From positions 5,470,001 to 5,534,000 of the forward strand of contig JBBDHG010000054.1 of the NCBI GenBank assembly GCA_037951165.1: DNA of 64,000 nt, written 5' to 3'. The first letter of the stretch is position 1. Every line of letters begins with the position of its first letter. The translations under genes and the position numbers were made by a program. The notes under the pieces were generated by a model that was not told the DNA's origin, did no database searches, and was given only the letters and a program-made list of their open reading frames with translations. Positions 57,327-64,000 of this stretch are shown piece by piece. The stretch comes from Lophius americanus. Taxonomy: Eukaryota; Chordata; Actinopteri; Lophiiformes; Lophiidae.

Positions 57327-57569
57327 ATGTCCACCATGGCCAAGTTATATTTAGATGATTTGAATCAACTGATTGAAGTGAGTGCACCTACAGTGTACTA
57401 TCCTGATCAGGAACTACAAGACGAAAGAAATAACCCACGCTCGTTTCAATCAAATGAATGGGGTGAAGACATTTACAACAGTGATCAAGAACTGGAAGAC
57501 ATATTTTTGTCGATTGAGATATTTTTAGATGTACTCAATAGTCAAGTATCCCTACAATCCTTGACTTGA
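57327..57569 (+). other. Unassigned 80-codon open frame
   Basis: ATG at 57327, with a second ATG in a strong Kozak context (CCACCATGG) at 57336. Acidic composition (YYPDQELQDERNN; SDQELEDIFLSIEIF) and a repeated DQELQD/DQELED motif. No splice partners or family recognised; may be a piece of an old mobile element. Confidence 0.2.
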
Positions 57570-57949
57570 AAACAATTTTTCATTATCTCAATTTCCGGGT
57601 TTAATCGAGACATCTAACCCTCACTGATCGAGACCATGACACTAAGTGAGAACGCATTTTCCTTTGTAGAATAATGCATTATATCGGGTGGCTAACATCA
57701 TTCAGCCCCTTCTACTTCTCTTTAAAAAGTAAAACGGTAAAAATAATAAAATTATTCTGTGCACATAAAGCTTATGAGCATTGGAATACGGCTGCAGAAT
57801 CACTGATCAGCTAACAAGACCATCAAAATGAAGAAACAAAACAGCCACAGATCAGAAATCCACCAATATTTTACACACTTGATCCCCGATCTTAAACAGT
57901 GATCATTATAAAGCAAAAACTCTTATTGATGAAAATTATTTCAAGCATT

Positions 57950-59300
57950 CCTTTTTTTTAAATCCTACAACTGGCAAAACCAAAGACCACATGGACATTT
58001 CAAAAATATGCTCCTACAAGAAGCTCAAACCTCAAAGCTAACCAGGCTCATGATGTCTTTTGTGACCTCAGAAGATACCACCTTATAAATTGTCTAAATT
58101 CCAGTCTCCCTTTGTGCTCTGATGAAGCCCTACCGGGCATGAATGTTGACGTGTATGTTGTTATTACAAGGCCTAAAATAAATTAGTGTAACAGATCAGT
58201 CAATTTGCACTGGAATTTTGTTTTTGCTCTTCTTTTAGATTGTCAAACTGTATTATGTTTTGGTTAGAACCACAACAAAGTGATATACTAGGAAGATGCG
58301 TATCCTCCAATACTAATAATTTTACTGCTTGTATAGAAAAAAAGTCGGCCCTTCGTAGAATAACTTTGGCATGTGTGGCTGATTGTTGATCTAACTGGAT
58401 ATGTAGATGAATTCCTAAAAGAGCCCCAGATATCATGCTTTGGTTGGATGCTGGACAACTAAAGATAATACAGAATACAAACCATGGCAGCTTTTCTAGA
58501 GATTAGTCCCGACATGCTGAGTCTGAAAGATGCCCCCTCATCATTCCCCACTATGTGAGCAGCAGCAGTAAAAGGACATTGCTTTTCACTCCAAATGTGA
58601 CTTTAGTCTTTCTACAAGGCCAATACCCAAATAATTGTTTTTATATAAGGCTGACTGGCTCCGAGAATTACCTAAACAGGGCATAAAGTACCTTGCTGAA
58701 TATTTCAAATCGCCATTCAAATTTTCACCCTAGGCGAAAGCTCTCTTGGTAGAAGGAGGAGTAATACAGAAACCAAAGGCCACTTCGATAGCACCTATAC
58801 TCCACAAGCAAAATTACCTGCACTCCTGTCTCTGAGTAGTTTGGCAAATAGTTTGGGATCTGGGATTTTTAAAATAATTTTAAAAAAAATGCTGCATACA
58901 TACCACCCTCCAGATAGGCACCCTCCAATCTAATTACCTGTTCCCAACCCAGGTATCTCCTTTAAAAAAATAAAACATTTAAATCTTTGTGTAATTCCGC
59001 TTAGAAACACAAGCGACACAATCCCATTTGTGATACAAAAAGGTGAAAAATATACAGAAGCAAAGTTCCCTAACCCATATTAGATATAATTTCTTACCAC
59101 TTTAGAGGAGTTTGCCAGTTTTTGATTATCCCGGACCTCTCAACCCCAACTAGCTGCTTCATAGGGAAAATCAATAGTTGACGGAAACTCATTGTTGACC
59201 CTAGAACTTAATCACGGTGTAGCTTTTCTTACCCAAGTGAAAGCCAATATGTTCAACTGGCTAGCTGGAATACATTAAACTAAAATATTTAATTTCCTAT
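57950..59300. other. Possible decayed retroelement region
   Basis: Contains GATGAAGCCCTACCGGGCAT, resembling a repeat-family tail, and stretches whose broken translations look LINE-like. No frame longer than about 80 codons. Assignment is weak. Confidence 0.25.
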
Positions 59301-59386
59301 TGTAAAAGGTGGCACTATTACCGTACTTTGATTTTCTGAAGTCGATCTCAGATCAAGACCCGTAAGGACTGCTTTTACGACAATGG

Positions 59387-59434
59387 TTGTAAAGTGCATT
59401 ATAAATTAAATGTATTATTATTATTATTATTATA
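59387..59434 (+). mobile_element. L2-like LINE 3' tail
   Basis: TTGTAAAGTGCATTATAAAT then (ATT)n, the same tail as at 4624 and 10785; only the last 50 bases remain. Confidence 0.65.
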
Positions 59435-59670
59435 GAAGAGTCTATTGTTTGCATGGCCTCTGAAATGAAAACTTTTGAAAGCCAGAGTGAAATTCTTTGA
59501 AAATGCCATTCCATCTTTGCTTAAACTGGCAGAATACAATTATTTTGTGACTACTCCACTTGTCGCATGGCTGACATTTTTTCGGCCTAATAGCCAAATT
59601 CAAAATAGAGATATCGAGTTATGCTTGTACTGGAGACACTGTCATGATTAATATCAGGCCTCCACCTAAC

Positions 59671-59895
59671 GAAGAAAGATTCCTTTATTAGTCACATACA
59701 GAACAACATAGTGAAGTTATTTCTCTGCATTTGACCCATCCCTGAGGGAGCAGTGGGCAGCCCCTCGTGGAGCAACCGTGGAGCTAAGGTTTGAGGGTCT
59801 TGCTCAAGAACCGTACGACAAGTAGGTGGGATTCAAACCGGCTACCTTCCGATCTTCTGATTGGGCCGCTCTTCCCCCTGAGCCACAGCCGCCCC
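59671..59895 (-). mobile_element. tRNA-derived SINE, copy 2
   Basis: Reverse complement matches the copy at 50805 over its length: box B GGTTTGAATCC (59839-59829), the GGGGCTGCCCACTGCTCCCT and AGGGATGGGTCAAATGCAGA body, and an AATAAAGGAATCTTTCTTC tail. Orientation is opposite to copy 1. Confidence 0.85.
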
Positions 59896-62198
59896 TATCC
59901 ATAACCATAGGGTTTCTGTGTTGGTGTTGATTGGAAAGTTAAAAAGCCGGTATTTACAGGCTGTCAAACATTTCTGTTGCTTCTACAAGTTTTTTTTTCT
60001 CAATGTTGTTGTATGAGCATGGAACCTTTTTCAAAAACAAAGGAAAAACCTTGATGTTTTAGCTTGAACAGTGTCATGTAAACCGGGATTTATTCGAAGA
60101 AGCAGAGCACTTAATTCTTAAATTTCATAATACTTTAAAGACTGTTGTAAAGTAAAATTACCTCTGAAAAGGGAGTGTTTGGTATTAGAAATGAACGAAT
60201 ACATTTCAAGCAGATGATACATTAAATGGCATTTTAAAGATCTGAAACTGTTTTATTTGGCTGCAAAGCTGTGCGGCCAGTGTGAGCTTTGTGATATCAA
60301 AGCTTTAATGTCATTTTTTATTTTATTTGTCTAAAATAATTTAATATAGTGACAATATCATAGTTGAAAAACTGGTGGAGTTGAAAGAAGACAGCTCTCG
60401 AGGTAATCTTCCCTCTATTATTAAAGCTAAAATACTCATATGCATACAAAGAAGCTGTTGTCCAACGCTTTGATATTTTAGAAAACAGTGACCTCCCTAA
60501 CTCCAGCAGAGAAACCAAACCAACTTGTTAATGGGTTGTTTTTTTTCTGGAAGAACAGTTTTTCTGGCATCTGAAGTGCATTCTCCTCTGGATGCACCAG
60601 AAATCCTCAACAATGCCCAGACCTTTTATTTGTGGATAGGCATCCCCACCAGAGTGTTCACACATCTGTCATTGCTCAAAAAACTCACAAATGCTTTAAA
60701 CCATTAATCACACATAGTGGAATAGTGGCACATGTTTTATGAATACTCTGGTGGAAGTAGCAGATTGAAAGATTTGTGTCTATTTGATGTGATGAACTTG
60801 ATTGCACCCACACTTAAGAACGCCTTCTACACAGCCTGTAGACCGCGAAGGATATCTTTTCCACGAAATGCATGAAATAAAACTGTCCCTCAGCGAAACT
60901 GCAAAGTCATACACACATCCTCTATGAATCCCCACAAACTATAACTTAAGGGGAATTAATTTGTTTCTCTTGTAGGATGTGATTTATTCTTTCAATTAAA
61001 TCTCTTTGAAATATTATTCATTTGATGTGCCGTAACAGAACTCGTACATTCCCTGAAGTCCTCTGTGACATTGACAATCCGCTGCTGGTGGTCTTAACTG
61101 CTATTCACTAAAAGCTGAAATTGGTAACACTGGAGAATTTCTTTTTCCTGTCATGAGGTTTGCTTTTCTCCTATCTTGTAGTTAAAATAAAATATAACAT
61201 TATTTAAATATTTTAATTATGTACACAGTCCTTAAAGGATAATTTAACGAAAACCGGGGCAACAAAAACCCACCTAATGCATGGCTTTACCTTTCAGCCT
61301 AATAGCCAGGAGTGGATTATGAACTTTTGTTTGTGCTGCAGACTCGGCAGTGTTTATTGCATCTTATTTCAGTCAACTTTATTGCCAAAAATGCATTGTT
61401 AGCATTACTTGATTGGTCAGATGAGCTTATTTCTCACTTAAGCCATCAAAACAAAAATTGTGGTCAAGTAAGCTGAAGTATTCTCAGATTGAATGACTGG
61501 AGGTGTGCACCAGTGCTTCGACAGGGGAACATTAGGGGGTATGCTTACATCAGAAACTTTGCTGTCTAAAAGCATGAGTCCTTGCCAGAATAAGGGTTTC
61601 TACTTCATCAATTTCCCCCTGACAAGCGTAGCTTGCAACGGTAAGTGAAAAGATGTATTAATAAAACGGATTTGTAGTCCGCAGTTCATTGTACTGATAG
61701 AAACCGTAGGCTATTGCAATAAAATGAAAATGTTAATGTCAGCTATATTGATGATGTAAATCATTATTTATCACCATCCATATTATGCATTCTACAATAG
61801 TCATGGGACTTTATAGTGCCAGAAAGCAATGGAACTGTGCAGTTAGCACCGCAGTGATGGGGTGGTTTCTTTAATTCTGGAGTACTTTGCCTCATGTTGA
61901 TCATTATGTTTCTGTTTAAAAGTTTGTTAGTGTGATTATCAGTAGATAGAGTAAAGTTAAAATGGATAGAAATATGTTGTTGTTCTGCCAATCTTAACCA
62001 CAGACTACTGAGGATATGTTGCCAATGCCAGATCCCAGGAAGTCAACGACCGGGCCTCTGCTTGTGCACCCTCTTGAAAATAGTTTCCCAAACCTTAGAA
62101 CGAAGCAAAACGCTTTAGTTTCAATACCAAATTACCAAAGTTAGAAACCAGTCAGTGTAACAACACAGAAAGATGAAATCTTTCACTCAAACTCAAGT

Positions 62199-62358
<160 letters not shown>

Positions 62359-62395
62359 ATATCGGAGACACGCAGGGTGTGTACTCAGTGGATAG

Positions 62396-63532
62396 TAGGG
62401 CTGCAACTAATTACTTTTGATAGTCGATTAATCTTTTTAACAATCAGTCGATTAATCAGATAATTTTTTTCTCCTGGTTAAATAAAGGTTAAGTAAAAAT
62501 AAAATAAAATACACAATAACCAAATGGCTGTTACTTTGCTATAAGCTTTTAGGTTTTTTAGGTTCTCTTAGGCACATGCAAACTAACAATGAAAACAATA
62601 AAGATGAATTATTTTTTTCGAAAATGTCTTTTAATAAACCTTACTGCCTTTATAACAAACTGTTAAACAAAATAGGTTTTTATACCAACACTGTATTTGC
62701 TGAACTGTAATTTAGTCCTGTCATGTTGCATAACATCACTGCTGGCACAAAAGGTAAATAAAATGTAGAAATAAGGATTTTAAAAAATCTATATAAAAAC
62801 ACATCAGTTTCTCCGGTATGGAATCAAACATCCATGTAAATTAAGAAAAAAAAAGCAAATAAAGAAAAGCAAACAGTCAGGGCTTTTTGCATTCTGTGGT
62901 CAACAACTACATTAGGCCAAATCTCTTGAAAGTTGGATGCAGCCCACATTGGACACGCACACACGCAGAGGTGTGCCCCAACACACTGAAACACACCTTC
63001 AGCAGTAATGTGAAACATTTCCATGAGCAATGTAACGTGTATGAATTTAATATAGGGGCACATTTGTATATAGTTATTCAGTAGTTATTTGGCAATCTCG
63101 ACATCACTTAAAATTCCACTTCCAAAAGTGACATCAAACTCAACAGAAGCATTAAGCTCAAATTCTTTAACATTGAGCTAGCTAGCTAGCTAACTAGCTT
63201 ACAGACAAAAAGTCTTCATCGTCCAAAGAGCCAACGTGCCATTGCTTCAAATTCTCCAGCATTACTGACGTGCTCCACGCCAGGACAGGTCTGCTTTGTA
63301 AACCTTGCAGCTCACAACATGTTTTGGCTGTGTTGAGGGAAAAATGCTCCCACACCTTGGATGTTTTCTGACAAGATGATGTTGCCATGGAGCTATTGTT
63401 TACTTCCTTCTTATTATGCGTTGTCGGATGCATTGTGCGATGACGTCACTGACTAATCCACTACTAAATTCATCGACAACTACTTTCATAATCGATGCTT
63501 GTCGATAATGTCGATTATTCGTTGCAGCCCTA
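62396..63532. mobile_element. hAT-type non-autonomous transposon, 1137 bp, with TSD
   Basis: Terminal inverted repeats begin TAGGGCTGCAAC at both ends. They are flanked by a perfect 8-bp direct duplication GTGGATAG (62388-62395 and 63533-63540), the target-site length of hAT transposons. Both ends also carry repeated TCGATTAATC/TCGATTATTC motifs. No transposase-length open frame, so it depends on another copy for movement. Confidence 0.92.
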
Positions 63533-63619
63533 GTGGATAGATTATCAGATAGACATATGATGTGTAGTGAGGTAGATGAATGATTGGTTGAAGAGTTCTG
63601 GGTTTCGGGCACAACAAAG

Positions 63620-64000
63620 TCTCTCAATAATTTGTTATAGATTCTGACTGCAGGTGGGACAAAGGACCTGCTGTAGCGTTCTGTCTTACACTGTGGGTGT
63701 AGCAGTCTGCCGCTGTATCAGCGACTCAAAGCTCCTACGGTCTCATGTAGGGAGTGAGAGGTGTTGTTCAGGATGGATGTCAGCTCGGTTAACATCCTCA
63801 TCTCCCCCACCTCCTCCAAAGAGTCCAGGGGGACAGTCCGGGAAAGAGCTTGACCTCCTGACCAGTCTGTTGAGTACTTTCCTTTTCTCTCTGTGCTTTC
63901 CCCTCCCTAGCAAACCACAGCGTAGGCAATTGCAGAGGCTACCACTGTGTCTTAAAATGTTTTTAACTGTCCTGCACGCTCCGAAAGACCCACCCCAGTC
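63620..64000 (-). mobile_element. LINE ORF2 C-terminal end, reverse strand
   Basis: On the - strand, broken frames read VPLDSLEEVGEMRMLTELTS, then ILNNTSHSLHETVGAL, LLHPQCKTERYSRSFVPPAV and RIYNKL. This is the end of a non-LTR retrotransposon polymerase common in fish. Continues past the window edge. Stops interrupt the frame. Confidence 0.7.

Overview
This is nuclear DNA from a vertebrate, almost certainly a ray-finned (teleost) fish. It is AT-rich and gene-poor. The genes are split by GT-AG introns, and the gaps are filled with microsatellites and decayed transposons of types usual in fish: Tc1-like and hAT-like DNA transposons, RTE- and L2-type LINEs, and tRNA-derived SINEs. There are no operons, CRISPR arrays, phage or bacterial genes. 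Most open reading frames in the window are chance frames in introns, or frames through simple repeats.

Four protein-coding loci can be supported, from left to right. (1) A homolog of human C7orf57, + strand, 12756-16275, eight predicted exons; the first six are well supported and the last two less so. (2) upp2 (uridine phosphorylase 2), + strand, 19483-21114, seven exons with clean splice sites and phases giving an intact 313-residue enzyme. Its proximal promoter has a perfect DR1 nuclear-receptor half-site pair. (3) ccdc148, - strand, 50206 down to 22078, thirteen coding exons over 28 kb coding a long, charged coiled-coil protein; only the exon with the annotated start is missing. (4) The first coding exon of pkp4 (plakophilin 4, a p120-catenin relative), + strand, 53471-53568, with a promoter-like region just upstream; the next exon is not in the window, so 53.6-64 kb is taken as pkp4 intron 1.

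The order C7orf57 - UPP - CCDC148 - PKP4 joins neighbourhoods that are separate in human: C7orf57-UPP1 on 7p12 and UPP2-CCDC148-PKP4 on 2q24. Gene orientations agree with both. This suggests the ancestral uridine phosphorylase locus already had all these neighbours, and that each human copy lost part of the set.

1-12.7 kb holds no confident gene. It contains an RTE LINE tail, a GC-rich 12-bp minisatellite, a possible first exon of a - strand gene near 8.65-8.95 kb, and LINE 3' ends at 10.5 and 12.3 kb. The ccdc148 introns hold Tc1-like remnants, a dead LINE reverse transcriptase, many AT microsatellites and a perfect 100-bp palindrome. The right end holds nested transposons, two SINE copies in opposite orientation, a degenerate minisatellite, and an hAT-type element with intact 8-bp target-site duplications. 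I found no convincing new biological system; the most useful observations are the joined synteny, the DR1 site, the two AT-rich palindromes and the well-preserved hAT insertion.
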